A DNA stretch of 64,000 bases, taken from assembly GCA_030323885.1 (NCBI GenBank), contig CM059194.1:6223686-6287685 (forward strand). The letters are read 5' to 3'. Made by a program: the position numbers and the translations under genes. Each line of letters opens with the position of its first letter. Within the stretch, counting starts at the first letter, position 1. Below are positions 1-11,195 of this stretch, piece by piece. The DNA is from Branchipolynoe longqiensis (lineage: Eukaryota; Annelida; Polychaeta; Phyllodocida; Polynoidae). The notes beneath the pieces are model-generated. The model made no database searches and was not told the origin of the DNA. It saw only the letters and a program-made list of their open reading frames with translations.

Positions 1-357
1 CATTTGGGCGGATCCGGACTGTAAATGTGCAAAATCTGTGGGTGCACCTGGGCGCTCCCATCCTTAAAGGCTTAATGGGGGTAATCAATTTTGTTGTCAT
101 AATATAGTTTATTCATTGCATAAAGTCTTTTGTCAGCGCCGTGGCACTGGTCTTTCAGCCATTTACAATATATATGTATATGTACTCTGATTTCATTAAC
201 TGTCTTAGTTACTTTTAACAGGAATGAAAGTGGTATCTTGCCAAAAAACCAACGGATATCTATAGCGAGGAGTCTATAAATAATCCATATTCTGATAATT
301 ATTGTCTTATATTGTCCAATATCGTGACATTTCTGAGAAAACGAGGATATTCTCCAA

Positions 358-949
358 TAGACTACATCATGGTTCCAGCGGCGTGGTGCATTGTGGGATG
401 CATCAGAGCAAAACAACCCCCCCAAAAGCACATGGCACATGCTAATACCCTGGGTGCAGCTATGAAATGTGCTAGTTTCAGCTCATCTCAGCTCTTGTTT
501 GAAACATAGAATACTAACTAAAAAAATATATATAATAAATTAAGATATCAATCTTTTATCCAGCATTGCATTTACATCAATATAATCAGCACACCTTATG
601 CCATCTGCATTTAGATTTAGAAAGATCTAGGCACTCAGACTAGTGTTAGAGCTATAGCCAGAGTACTCAATGCATTGTCAATGGCAGTGAACAATCTCCA
701 TACAGAAAAAGTAAAATATTGATAAAACCACACCACCTAGAGACAAACCGCTTGGAACACATATAGAAAACATGTTTAACAAAAAGATTATATTAGATTT
801 ATAAGGTTAGGGCTTTGGATTTCTATTAATTTTGAATAAAACTGACATTTTTCAATGCGCGTGTAGGCAAAGTCAATGGCCATACACCTTTCCTTTGCTC
901 CCACGGCCGTTTTCAGCGCATGCGCAGTCGGAACCGTGATGTAGTCTAT
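358..949 (+). mobile_element. TIR DNA transposon, non-autonomous (copy 1)
   Basis: The left end GACTACATCATGGTTCC is matched in inverted orientation by GGAACCGTGATGTAGTC at the right end, and both ends abut TA. The interior (AT-rich, with a GCATTGTGGGATG block and a run of AT dinucleotides) is about 75-80% alike by eye to 31843-32564. No transposase frame is visible. Superfamily not determined; TA flanks would fit Tc1/mariner or similar. Confidence 0.65.
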
Positions 950-1127
950 AGGCAGGGAATCGCGGAAAATTCGTAGAAGTCGGGTTTCATACAGTGCGCT
1001 CCAAGCACTATCCTAGCTCCATTCCACTGATAATTGTGTCTGTATTATCTGTCTAGTTGTGACTGTATTATCTGTCTTTTTAATAGATAAATATTATGTT
1101 GATTGTTATAATCTACCTTACTTTAGT

Positions 1128-2342
1128 TTGAAGAGGCGTCTATCTTAAATGACTAACTTTTGAGATATATATTTGAAGTTCAAACATGCCAAACTAATTT
1201 TGGTAAGCATGCCAAAACTCTGAAGTCATAGGCAATAATTAACAACACCAATTTGCAGTAACAGGTTCTATTAAGTTGACTCAGTATTTCCTTCTACGCA
1301 ACATCAAATGTTTAATAAGTACACCACTATTTAAGTTAGATATATAGAATCAAATCTAGATAATTTTTTTGGTTTAAAGCTGCACAATTTGATGGTTTTC
1401 AGGTTCTTTCAGTTTCTGATACATACATTAGATTAATCATTATAATCTACTTTACTTAAAGTTGCATAGTCCGATGGTTTTGAGTTTTTGAAATTTTCTG
1501 AGATAAATACATTCGGTTGATCGTTATTATGTACCTTACTTTAGCTTGAAGTAACTTTTATTTTAAGTGGCTAACTTTTGAAATATTGGAAGTGGAACCA
1601 TGCAAAATTAATTTTGGCAAGCACGCCAAAACTCTGACCCCATAGGCTTCTGCAGTAACAGGTTCTATTCAATTGCCTCAGTATTCTGTTCTATGTGGTG
1701 ACAAATGTTTAATAAGTGCACCATATCTAAGTTAGATATTCAGAATCAAATTTATATAATTGTTTTGGTTTTGAAAATTTTATATTTTCATCGGACTATG
1801 CAGCTTTATTTTTGAAGTAACTTTTATTTTATCCTAACTTTGGAGATATTTGAAGTAAAAACATGCCAAATTAATGTTGGCAAGCATGTCAAAATTCTGA
1901 CACCATAGGATTCAGCAGTAACAGGTTCTATTAAATTGACTTCGCAACACCATATATGCAGCTACAAGTGTTTAATAACTGCACGGGTATCTAAGATGGA
2001 TAAGTTGGATCAAACCTTGGTAACTGCAGGGTAGGACAATAAGGACTTTCCGGTTGACCGGGGCACCTAGTTTACTCAGTCGGGTAGGTGAAGTTCTCAC
2101 TGATCTGCCTGAATGGGCAAATCATTATTTTTCTGATCTGCAGTAGCAGATTTCAATTCAATTGACTGACTTGGGCTTGGGCAAGTAGTTTTGCCACTTG
2201 GGCAAGTAGAAAATTCAGTCCCTTGGCCTATTTGGCAAATGGGAAAAAAAGTTACTGTTTGGGTTTTGGAAATTTGATGCTTTCGTCAAACTATGCAGCT
2301 TTAAAAATGTTGACGCTGTCATCAGGCTATGCAGCTTTAAAT
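1128..2342 (+). mobile_element. Nested cluster of TTAA-type MITEs
   Basis: One complete copy spans about 1456-1809 (TTAAAGTTGCATAGTCCGAT to ATCGGACTATGCAGCTTTA). It is flanked by a head-truncated copy (1128-1375, with a second start near 1374) and by 3' parts (1810-2030; 2262-2342, where CTATGCAGCTTTAAA occurs twice). The shared interior includes CAGTAACAGGTTCTATT and AATCAAATCTAGATAATT. Ends read TTAAAG...CTTTAA, compatible with TTAA target duplication (piggyBac/Kolobok type); no transposase is present. Confidence 0.7.
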
Positions 2343-2407
2343 AAGAAAACCTAGTTGTTAAGGAACAAAGCGAGGGAACAAAATGTATTAAATCAAAAGG
2401 AACATAC

Positions 2408-2594
2408 CTAATGGGCATGAAGTATCCTGCTTCCAGGATAATGGGTGGCAGCAGGTAGAAGAAGAAGGTGTCAGACTTCAGCTCGTAACCCTTGCTGTTG
2501 GAGAAGAAGAGGATGACGCCGACCACGACACCTAGCGTGATGAGCAGGCACGACTCTGGGAAGATGGCGGGCAGCTTGTCGTTCAGGTGGAACA
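2408..2594 (-). CDS. Internal exon of a plasma-membrane type Na+/H+ exchanger (SLC9A/NHE family)
   Basis: Seen: on the minus strand an open stretch of 187 bp is bounded by an AG acceptor (2595-2596, preceded by a short T/G-rich tract ending TTGCAG) and a GTATGTT donor (starting at 2407). It starts at codon position 2 and ends after codon position 2, so 61 whole codons lie between two split codons. The peptide runs from FHLNDK through PAIFPESCLLI, a hydrophobic segment (LLITLGVVVGVILFF), a charged loop, then FFFYLLPPIILEAGYFMP. Known: PESxLLI, the FFxxLLPPIILxAGY membrane segment and the following FMP/N-R turn are hallmarks of electroneutral NHE1-5 type exchangers, which swap external Na+ for internal H+; the FFxxLLPP segment is linked to transport and amiloride sensitivity. 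Inferred: a real exon rather than a retrocopy, because both splice sites are intact and in phase. Adjacent exons were not found here, so both flanking introns are long. The exact paralogue is not resolved. Confidence 0.86.
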
Positions 2595-2609
2595 CTGCAA
2601 CACACATGG

Positions 2610-3137
2610 AGATGACCTACATTTAGTGAGCAGGAACGGACAGGTGACCTACATTTAGTGAGCAGGAACGGACAGGTGACCTACATTTAGTGAGCTGGAA
2701 TGGACAGGTGACCTACATTTAGTGAGCAGGAAGGGGCAGGGGACCTACATTTAGTGAGCAGGAACGGACAGGTGACCTACATTTAGTGAGCTGGAACGGA
2801 CAGATGACCTACATTTAGTGAGCAGAAACGTATGTGTGACCTATATTTAGTGAGCAGGAACGGACAGGTGACCTACATTTAGTGAGCTGGAACGGACAGG
2901 TGACCTACATTTAGTGAGCAGGAAGGGCAGGTGACCTATATTTAGTGAGCAGGAACGGACAGGTGACCTACATTTAGTGAGCAGGAACGTATGTGTGACC
3001 TATATTTAGTGAGCTGGAATGGACAGGTGACCTACATTTAGTGAGCAGGAACGGACAGGTGACCTACATATAGTGAGCTGGGAGAGACAAGGGGTGACAA
3101 ACATTTACTGTTCTGGAATGGATAGATGACCTACATT
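2610..3137. repeat. 32-bp minisatellite in the NHE intron
   Basis: About sixteen head-to-tail copies of a 32-bp unit containing TGACCTACATTTAGTGAGC, with small variants (AGCAGG/AGCTGG, CGGACAG/CGTATGT). The array begins about 16 bp upstream (in gene sense) of the exon's splice acceptor, so it occupies the branch-point region of that intron. Confidence 0.93.
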
Positions 3138-3474
3138 TAGGGGTGCTTGGGTTAAGCGCAACCAAGATTGAATTCTATTGGATTAATTTGATGGAGCATT
3201 GCGGTAAACAACTTATCAAGCTTTATTTTCTGGATCAGTTAACTCAATTAATAAAAAAATAATTCATTGATACAAACTTTCATATCCCATCACCAACTTT
3301 GGTATTTTTAAAGTGATATATTGAGATGTGGGTAAATAAGGGAAAATGGGAAAATGAGGGATGAGGAGGAGGAGGAGGGGGGGGGGTTATATTCCAAAAC
3401 AAACGTAGTTTTAGAAGGTGTCTGAAAGGAAACATACAGTCGATGGGGAGGGGGTACGAACGAAAGAAAACAGT

Positions 3475-3550
3475 GCGCCCAGAACGGCATTCGAACCCAT
3501 ACTTCTGCCATTCCAGGGCTGGCGTCCTAACCATTAGGCTACCTAAGTTC
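3475..3550 (-). mobile_element. tRNA-like SINE head, isolated
   Basis: On the minus strand: AGCCTAATGGTTAGGACG (A-box-like) and, about 40 nt later, GGGTTCGAATGCC (B-box-like). No complete cloverleaf was established; treated as a SINE head rather than a tRNA gene. Confidence 0.4.
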
Positions 3551-3571
3551 CCTAAAAGAAATACAACTTTT

Positions 3572-3690
3572 TATTGTTGCTTTTGTTTGTCATATACCAT
3601 TTGTGATCTTATCATACTCGTTTGCTCTTTTGACTTACATTTCTGTGTTCTATTTTACCTGCTTAAAATATAAAACTTTTTTATACGATT
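3572..3690 (+). mobile_element. LINE 3'UTR fragment
   Basis: TATACCATTTGTGATCTTAT and the T-rich stretch after it match 26733-26800, where the same text follows an RT C-terminus; TCTGTGTTCTATTTTACCTG matches the start of the LINE tail at 17728. So this is a piece of the same 3'UTR. Confidence 0.5.
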
Positions 3691-3865
3691 TATTTAGTTC
3701 TTTATTGTTATACCATTTCTCCGCACTATATATTTGTGACGGAAGTACACTGTCATCTTGTTATCAGGGATAGCCCATCGTCTCTCACAGGAAGGGCCCG
3801 AGTAGGGTATCTCCCTCAGTGGTCAATCTGATAACAGTCAGCCCATTAAAGATCTGGTCTAGAAG

Positions 3866-4196
3866 GTTTGTTTGTGTTTTTACACCCTACTAACATATCA
3901 GGTCATATCAGGATGGGTACCGACTTGTGACAGTGCACACTCATGGCGACTTTTATCCTACTGTCCCAGTCTGACTCCCGGGCCGCCGGCACCATGACCC
4001 GATATCCCAGTCAGTCGCATTATTCTGATACTGAGCCAACCAGTCCTTGTCCGATCCTAGTAATGCTGAATGCCAGGCTAGGTAGCGACAAGTATCAAGT
4101 TAGGAAGTTATTCGTTTTATTCGGGTAGGTTAACTCCCAACCTTCCGCTCAGGAAGCCAGCACTCTTAGTCTTTACCAATTCGGCCACCGGGTCCA
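3866..4196 (-). mobile_element. SINE family A, near full length
   Basis: Family A, read in sense, has a tRNA-like head (GACCGAATCGGTAGAGCG, then GGTTCGAACCCTGGTCGAG), a body (TGTCGCTTCCTAGCCAGGCG; TGTGACTGAGTGGGATATC; CACTATAAAGTCGCCATGAG) and a tail ending ACGTAAAACTCCAACAACC. Here the tail is at 3866 and the head (CGGTGGCCGAATTGGT on the minus strand) near 4190. The tail is diverged. Confidence 0.8.
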
Positions 4197-4266
4197 GGGC
4201 ACATACAGTACTATCCACTGAACGTAGTCGCTGCATTGTCAATGCCGTTCCACTAGATCCCACTAG

Positions 4267-4422
4267 ATGTATTATATCCCAGACCAAGTGGTTAAAGCAC
4301 CAACAGTAGAAGCATTTGAGAGAAGGCTGGATAGACATTGGAAAGGACACCCACAATTATATGACTTCAGGGCACTGTCAACCTCCATATGTTTGCAAAA
4401 TAATAGTTCTTTTTTGCCATAA
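4267..4422 (+). pseudogene. LINE reverse-transcriptase C-terminal fragment
   Basis: An open segment of 51 codons reads YYIPDQVVKAPTVEAFERRL, then a DRHW...LYDFRA block, and stops at 4420. The pattern W/YxxLPdxVVxApsvxxFkxRLDxxW is the usual end of RT ORF2 in several non-LTR retrotransposon clades. No upstream RT domain is present, so this is a 5'-truncated dead copy. It directly follows SINE A at 3866-4196. The downstream bases (to about 4560) probably include its 3'UTR. Confidence 0.6.
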
Positions 4423-4429
4423 TGAGCTG

Positions 4430-5077
4430 GCATTAGAAGCCCAATAGGACCTAGATCAGCCAGAAGAGGATATGGTAAGTTAATCTGCAAGTATATATCA
4501 TTTCCAGGCGTGAATGACAGTGGGAGCACTGGTAGTTAGGGTTGGGCCGGTGGGGGCGCCACCAGTCCCCTATTAGGAAGGAGCAAATACATGACGAGTG
4601 CCCATTGGTTAATAATATACTATAATACTACAATACTATAATAATATAAGATATAATGATATAATAATATAATAATATTAATAATACCATAATACTAATA
4701 ATTTCCCTCCACACCTTTATACTCACAAAATGCTCATACATCACATATACATACATACCACTACCTGGCTATACCAGTCCTTACACAACAACTATTCTGG
4801 GTGGCTCGCGATAGATGTAGTTATAGCGCGTTTATTTGTCACAACAATAAAAAATACACATAAAACACCACATAAATAACCTCCTTCATTCTGTTTAATC
4901 TCTGTTGTTGTTCTCACTACTAAAAGAATGTCAGATGGCACGCAGTAGTGCGACAAAAAAAAACGGCAAGAAAAAAAGAAAGATCCAAGGATACTTATTA
5001 CCTTCATAGGAAGAATCAATAATGGGAAGTGAACACATCCAAAGTGGGGTCCAGTTACTAAGCAACACCCACTCCTC
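4430..5077. other. Spacer, AT-rich in part
   Basis: The stretch holds a GGGCCGGTGGGGGCGCCACC patch, an ATA/ATAATA microsatellite (about 4612-4702) and otherwise unassigned sequence. I see no gene. Confidence 0.5.
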
Positions 5078-5580
5078 CACACACACACACACACACACAA
5101 ACAAACCTTAACACACAAACAAACACACACAAACAAACACACATACACACAAACAAACACACGCAAACAAACACATACACACATGCATGCAAACATAAAC
5201 ACACAAACAACCATGCACAAACACACATACACAAGCACATGCCAACACACATCCACACACAAACACACAAACACACACATAGGCACATACACACAACCAC
5301 ACACAAACACACACACAAACACACACGCATACATACACACAAACAGACATGCAAACACAAACAAACACACAAACACACGCAAGCATACATACACCATGCA
5401 CAAACACACACAACCATGCACAAACAATCATACAAACACACACAAACAATCACACAAACGATCACACACATACAAAACCACTCACACGCACAAAGACACC
5501 TACGCACAACCACACACACGCACAAACACACACACGCACAAACACACACAAACAAACACACACAAACAAACACACACAAC
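5078..5580. repeat. Compound (CA)n/(ACACAA)n microsatellite
   Basis: About 500 bp of A/C-only text on the plus strand with variable CACACAA steps and rare G or T. Both strands are open over hundreds of bases (His/Thr-rich on plus, Cys/Val-rich on minus), which is a property of the repeat and not evidence of coding. Confidence 0.95.
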
Positions 5581-5636
5581 TGCGCATCCGAACATGCAGT
5601 CTGGGTATTCCGAGTTCCACTGAGCCTTCAGGACTG

Positions 5637-5945
5637 ATTGGTTGGATGTTGGAGTTTTACCTCCTGGCAACATCTAAGGTCATATCAGGACGGGCATCGA
5701 CTTGTGACTGCGCACACTCATGGCGACTTTATAGTGCTGCCCCACTTGGAGACCAGGCAACCAGCACCATGACCTGATATCCCACTCAGTCACATTATCC
5801 TGACACTGAGCCAACCAGTCCTTGCCCTATCCTGATAACGCAGAGCGCCAGGCTAGGAAGCGACAAGTGTCAATTTTCAAGTCATTGGTTTGACTCAACC
5901 AGGGTTCGAAGCTGTCTACCAAAATGGGTGACGGACGCTTAAGGA
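5637..5945 (-). mobile_element. SINE family A, near full length
   Basis: Tail at the low end (GTTGGAGTTTTACCTCCTGG), body landmarks ATGGCGACTTTATAGTGCTG and CTAGGAAGCGACAAGTGTC, head remnant GACTCAACCAGGGTTCGAAG at about 5894. Confidence 0.85.
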
Positions 5946-6149
5946 AGGACTGAAGCAACGACCCAAAATGTCACCGTTTTTCACAATCCTACCAATGTCA
6001 GGATTAGGTTTGATTCCCGTGCCCCTCCCTCTATCCGGATATAAAAACATCGCTCAAATTGTGACTGATGCTGTGAGCGTGAAAAGAAATCTGAACATGG
6101 CATTTACACCCCGTCCGCCCCTTCCGAACATTGCGAATAGCATCAGTAT

Positions 6150-6376
6150 ATATGGACCGTCCCTTTATGGTGCTGCCTCATTGGGATATAATATTACCGC
6201 CATCGTATCCCGATATTCCATTCAGTCACATTGCCTATCCTGGCAATGCATGGCGTCAGGCAAGATAAGGAAACATATAAATTCTATAAGTTTTCACTTT
6301 GACTTAACCGGGGATTGATCCTACGACGTCCCAAAAGAAGCGAGTGCCTCTACTGCTTAGGCCACTCTGTTCTGTC
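6150..6376 (-). mobile_element. SINE family A, strongly diverged
   Basis: The order of A-family landmarks survives (TATGGTGCTGCCTCATTGGG; CCATTCAGTCACATTGCC; GACTTAACCGGGGATTGATC), but about a third of positions differ. An old copy. Confidence 0.55.
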
Positions 6377-6559
6377 AGGTAGCTATCCTGGTGCCTGTTT
6401 ATATCATCGATACCTGCACATTATTGATCTGAATGATTATTGATCTCCTGAGAAGAAGGGAGCTTTGTACATGCCATCAGCAGATTGTCTTTATCATCAA
6501 AGGTAAATTATCGACTATTTACGCTTTGTGACTTCGCTAAATCAACCTGCCTGTTAACG

Positions 6560-6645
6560 TTGCGCAGTCCAATGACATTGAGTTTCGATCATTTTCTGAG
6601 ATAAATATATTACTAATATATTTAGGTTGAAAGCATCCTTGTATC
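6560..6645 (+). mobile_element. TTAA-type MITE, 5' fragment
   Basis: GTTGCGCAGTCCAATGACATT followed by TTTTCTGAGATAAATATATTA matches the left part of the 7807-8160 family; the rest is missing. Confidence 0.5.
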
Positions 6646-6892
6646 AAAGCATTAGTTGTCGGTGTGCCATAATTAGCACAGTGCAACAGGATACAGGACA
6701 GCACAATACAAAGCTCTATATAGTCTATTTATATAAACAAATCTGTGTCTGTAGAGTAACACACCATTGCTTTGCTTAGAAGGCCCTGAGAAGTGTTTCC
6801 CGGTACAACTCTAAACTGGGTCACTGGACTGAGAGAGCTTGCTTGCGCTTGGGTGGTTCGTAACCTTGACGGTTACAGGCTGCAGAACTGCA

Positions 6893-7025
6893 GCAATATA
6901 AAGTCCCCGATAAATTGGTCCGCTTTTTGGATGAAGAGTAAACTTCAGTGGTGGCAGTTGTAGAAGCGGGGGGTTCTTTGCAACAATTAATGAAGAGTCA
7001 TTGAAGCGGAACTGGTTCACTCCAG
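6893..7025. repeat. Dispersed repeat shared with 54.2 kb
   Basis: CCCCGATAAATTGGTCCG, GGATGAAGAGTAAACTTCAG and GTTGTAGAAGCGGGG recur in the same order at about 54238-54310. Class not determined. Confidence 0.6.
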
Positions 7026-7539
7026 TCCGATAGTAGCAGTGCACTCATGTCCGATAGCAGTGCACCCGTGTCCAGTAGCAGATGGTTCAGGAGGAAGGGA
7101 TGGGTAAAGGTGGGATCAGCAGTGAGAAAAAAGCGAAACAGTGAAAAAGGAACAGGGCCTCACCCAAGCAAACAACTCCCTTGATTAGGGGGGGGGGGAG
7201 TAAGCCTGGGAGAAAAAAAAGACAAAGGGTCGTATAGAGGAAAGAGAAATGAGGAGAGTTGAGTCAAAGGGCCGTGCCTCCTTGCCCTGTGGTGACCAGT
7301 CGGCGAGCTGGAGACACGGACGAGTAAGAGGTAGAAAGTGAAATGTTGGCAGGCTCCCCCTACTACAACTCTTTACAGGCATAATCAAGGAGTCAGGCAG
7401 CGGAGAGGTGATAGAAGAGGTGTGGACGAAGTGGGGTCTGGACAGCAAGTGACTGAGAGAGTGAGGGACGACAGACTAACTACTCCATGAAAACCTAAAC
7501 TGGGTCAGTGGGCCGAGCTAAGGCTGGTACCATGCACCA

Positions 7540-7690
7540 TCTGTGTAAAAACTAGGAACTACAAGTATGTGGCATGCACCACCTGTGGTAGAAGTAGGAA
7601 CTACAAGTGTGTGGCATGCACCACCTGTGGTAGAAGTAGGAACTACAAGTATGTGGCATGCACCACCTGTGGTAGAAATGGGCATAACTA
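7540..7690. repeat. 42-bp tandem repeat, about 3.5 copies
   Basis: Unit contains GGCATGCACCACCTGTGGTA and GTAGGAACTACAAGT; successive starts are 42 bp apart (7571, 7613). Confidence 0.9.
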
Positions 7691-7806
7691 GAACTTTAGG
7701 AACATAATCCCTTTAAATATACCAGCCAGTAGGGTCTACGTATTTTCAACTCCCACGAAAATTTTCTATGCTAAACAAATTCCCAGAAAGCCCATCTATA
7801 CCGACC

Positions 7807-8160
7807 TTAAAGTTGTATAGTCCAATGGTTTTGAGGTTCTAACATTTTTCTGAGATAAATATATTAAATTGATCATTATAATGTACCTTACTTTAGTTTG
7901 AGGTAACTTTTAATTGAAATGGCTACATTTTGAGATATTTGAAATTCAAACATGTGAAAATAATGTTGGCAAGTACGCCAAACTCTGATACCATAGGCTT
8001 CTGCAGTAACAGGTTCTATTCAATCGACTCAGTGTTCCCTTCTATGTGGCAACAAATACTTAATAAGTGCATCAGTATCTAAGTTAGATATGTAGAATCA
8101 AATCTAGATAATTGTTTTGATTCTGAAAATTTGATGCTTCCTCGGACTATGCAGCTTTAA
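7807..8160 (+). mobile_element. TTAA-type MITE, complete copy
   Basis: A 354-bp copy of the family at 1456-1809, from TTAAAGTTGTATAGTCCAAT to CGGACTATGCAGCTTTAA, with the same interior (CAGTAACAGGTTCTATTCAAT, AATCAAATCTAGATAATTG). Confidence 0.78.
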
Positions 8161-8895
8161 CAAGAAGGTCGAGGTCGTTCGTGTGTTGATAAATAGGCAA
8201 AAGCTAATCCATGAATTATAACCAACACAAATCGATCGCTGGACCATTTTATCTCGGGATCATCCTGGCTGATTGATATACGGTGCTGCCACCTGACGGA
8301 ACATGGCAGCGGTAAATGAATAAGACGCGCAGTGGTGGCGCCACCTGGTGTCTACAAGTGAATCATTTGTTAAAAGTGAGCGTAGTTGAACATGAATGAT
8401 TTTATCTACAAGCGTTCCTTGTACAGTGTAGTTTATTTATTTAACCGCCCCGACACAGAAAATAGGAAATAGTCCCGTACAGCCTCATCTGTAGCCTCCA
8501 AGATTCGCACGGCAACATTTTCGTGATTAGGGGCCATTCAAATATGGAAGGCGGGTGTGTGTAGGTTGAAGCGTTATGTGGCTTGTATGTTTTAGAGTTA
8601 CAGAGGCTACAAGGGAGAGTGTTTAATGGAGTAGGGTCCACAGCGAGGAAAGGAGCAAAAACGGCTGACCACTGGGTCATATTGAGCATACCCTTGCAGG
8701 ATGAGTTTCCCATTAAGTAAGTAGTATATTGTGTGATTTAAACAGAAATCAATGTAGATAAATTTCAAATATACTTCAAACAATTTTATCTGTGCAAAAG
8801 ATACATAAATATGTGATAATGTCTGAACAATAAACTAGTCAAATAATAATTGTCTCACAGTCTGTGGAAGTCTAGCCTGGTCCCCTGGCATTCAT
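8161..8895. other. Unassigned spacer
   Basis: Between a MITE and the next SINE. An open frame of 90 codons on the minus strand (8441-8713) has no recognisable domain, codon signal or splice context that I can support. Confidence 0.4.
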
Positions 8896-9252
8896 TTGAT
8901 CAGGCAGAGGCACAGGAGTTTTCAGCTATTATCGCTCAGTTTCCAACTTACGAGTTCAACTGTGGCTGGTTGGATCGCAACCATGTGCCCTAGTTTTTGT
9001 ACCGGAAACAAGTTCAAACGGGCTCAAACGAGTTCAACCGTGGCTGGTTGGATCGCATCCGTGGCTGGTTGGGTCACTCCGTATAGCGCTGAATATGCTT
9101 ATGTAATGTTGACACAAATAGCGGCACGTAATATTTTAACGGCCCGTTATGCAGATCCATCAATTATATAAATTATTGCTTGAGCAGGAATGCCGCTCAA
9201 AGTCAAACAACAATTGCTGGAGGATTGGGATTGTAAGCAGGTCTTTTTTCTT

Positions 9253-9536
9253 TCTTGAAGGTTTATACTGCCTATCATGGATAAGTCTGAATAGAATTTT
9301 TTCACCATTAGACAGTTTGTCGATAGAAAGCCCGAACCTACACTTTTCCCGACCTAAGGGATTTTTAACCTCCCACACCACATAAGCATGGTATGAGAGC
9401 AACTAGCTTTTGATGATGCTGTAAGTTATACACAGCGATGGAAACCCAAAGTGGCATGGGGAATCGAACCACCAACCTTCAGATTAGGAGTCCGACCTAG
9501 AAAAAAGTCAGACACTCTAACCACTCCACCACAGAG
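9253..9536 (-). mobile_element. SINE family C
   Basis: Sense is minus: head CTCTGTGGTGGAGTGGTTAG (A-box-like GTGGTTAGAGTGT) with GGTTCGATTCCCCATGCC as B box, body with AACAGTCTAATGG-like text near 9310, tail TCCATGATAGGCAGTATAAA. Same order at 36529-36807 and 47168-47470. An extra CTTTTTTCTAGGTC insert between the boxes is shared with the 47-kb copy. Confidence 0.75.
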
Positions 9537-9539
9537 AAA

Positions 9540-10440
9540 ACCTAGTGAAAAGTAGTAGAGGCCAGATCACTGAGGCGGGTCGAGGGGCATCGGTGGTTAC
9601 TAGGTAATAAAATCGGCACCAATCGGGAAACTTACGTTGTCTAATTGTTAAAGCACTCATAGTGAAACTTTTATGGTGATAGAAATGCAGATTTGAATTT
9701 CACTCCAAGCTTGACTTTCACCTGCCGTATGTTTGCAACCAGAGCCGGCTTTACGCCAACTGGACCAATTGCTCTCAATTGGGCCGCGCGTCCAAGGGGC
9801 GCTTGTGTTAGAGTAATCTACTCCAGTCTTGTAAATAATTTCACTAGAACAGACTTTTGCTGTGAACCCGAGGGCCCCGCCACAAAATGTTCCCACTTGG
9901 GCCCCGCAACTCCTAACGCTGACCCTGTTTGCAAGAGCCAGTGGCTATGGTTCCATGACCAGGATCAGTGACATCCACAGACATTAAGAAAGTAAGGGGC
10001 TCAGTTGAAAAAAGGGTACCTCTCCTAACATTAATACAAAAGAAGAAAATTAATCCTTTTGACTAAAAGGGAACTTTTTATATGAAGAAGAAAAAGGGTA
10101 GGGTCTCGAGCACCCCACTAGCCCCCCCCCCCCCCCTGACAACATATCTGATCATACATAATCTTTTGAAATATCCCTCTCCAGCTATATCCTTCAACAG
10201 TGGAAGATATTCCTGCTGCATTTTGTCTCTCTCACTTCGGCTTAGAATGCTTGCTGCAAGGTGGCAGATTAGATTTGTAATTGGTTGAGCTCAGTAATTT
10301 CTGGCTAATACTATAAATGGCACCCTACTACAATTAAAAAAAAGAAGTTTTAAACAAAAGTGCAGCAAGTGGTGATGTGTGCGAGGGGGGGGGGTGCCAC
10401 TGCTGGAGTGGTAGGTGGCGCCCCCCAGCGCGTGACTCAC
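9540..10440. other. Unassigned spacer with C/G homopolymers
   Basis: Contains C runs near 10121-10136 and a G run near 10384-10392. Open frames on both strands around 9660-9970 overlap one another and show no domain. Confidence 0.4.
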
Positions 10441-10475
10441 ATAACTAGACCAGACCACACTGCTCGATTTGTAAT

Positions 10476-11192
10476 GTAGTAGTCTGCCCTTTCAAGTAAG
10501 GAGCCACAAAGACAGGAAGGTGTGGGTAGGGTGATTGAACCAGGGGAACCTCGGTGGTGTAATGATTAGTGTAGTAGTCTGCCCTCTCAGGTAAGGAACC
10601 ACAACGATAGGTAGGCGTGTAGATTGACCCCCAGTGAACCACAACGATAGGTAGGCGTGGGTAGGGTGATTGAACCAGGGGAACCTAGGTGGTGTAATGA
10701 TTAGTGTAGTAGTCTGCCCTCTCAGGTAAGGAACCACAAAGACAGGTAGGCGTGGGTAGAGTGATTGAACCAGGGGAACCTCGGTGGTGTAATGATTAGT
10801 GTAGTAGTCTACCCTTTCAGGTAAGGAACCACAAAGACAGGTAGGCGTGGGTAGAGTGATTGAACCAGGGGAACCTAGGTGGTGTAATGATTAGTGTAGT
10901 AGTCTGCCCTCTCAGGTAAGGAACCACAAAGACAGGTAGGCGTGGGTAGAGTGATTGAACCAGGGGAACCTCGGTGGTGTACTAGTTAGCATGCTAACGC
11001 CGGAATCGCAACAGGCGTGGCCTTGAATCCTATTCTAGGCACAATATTTCCCAATTTCATCACGCCTATGACAGTAATTGTCGCAATGAGGACCGTGTAC
11101 AAGTTACACGCTATATGGTTAGTGAACCTGCCCTGTGTATACATGTATACATATCTAAGTGCATTGCATGTATGTAATGGTGAACATTAAAT
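10476..11192 (+). mobile_element. SINE family B with tandemly amplified head
   Basis: Family B in sense: GTAGTAGTCTGCACTGACCT, a spacer with GGAGCCACATAGACAGGTAG, tRNA-like part TAGGTGGTGTAATGGTTAGC ... GGTTCGAATCCTGCTCTAGG, then CACAATATTTCCCATTTTCA, a body ending CTACACGCTGTATAGTTGTT, and a tail GTAATTGTAAGTGCTAAATG. Here the head starts at 10476, 10571, 10706, 10801 and 10896: four 95-bp steps, one lengthened to 135 bp by a local 40-bp duplication. Only the last unit continues into the body and tail. Confidence 0.85.
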
Positions 11193-11195
11193 GAT

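Noticed and set aside
72..440. 122-codon minus-strand frame
   Set aside because: Overlaps the end of the TIR transposon at 358; no domain, no splice support.
4792..5777. Cys/Val-rich and His/Thr-rich frames
   Set aside because: CA-repeat translation.
8441..8713. 90-codon minus-strand frame
   Set aside because: No family resemblance or splice-site context that I can see.
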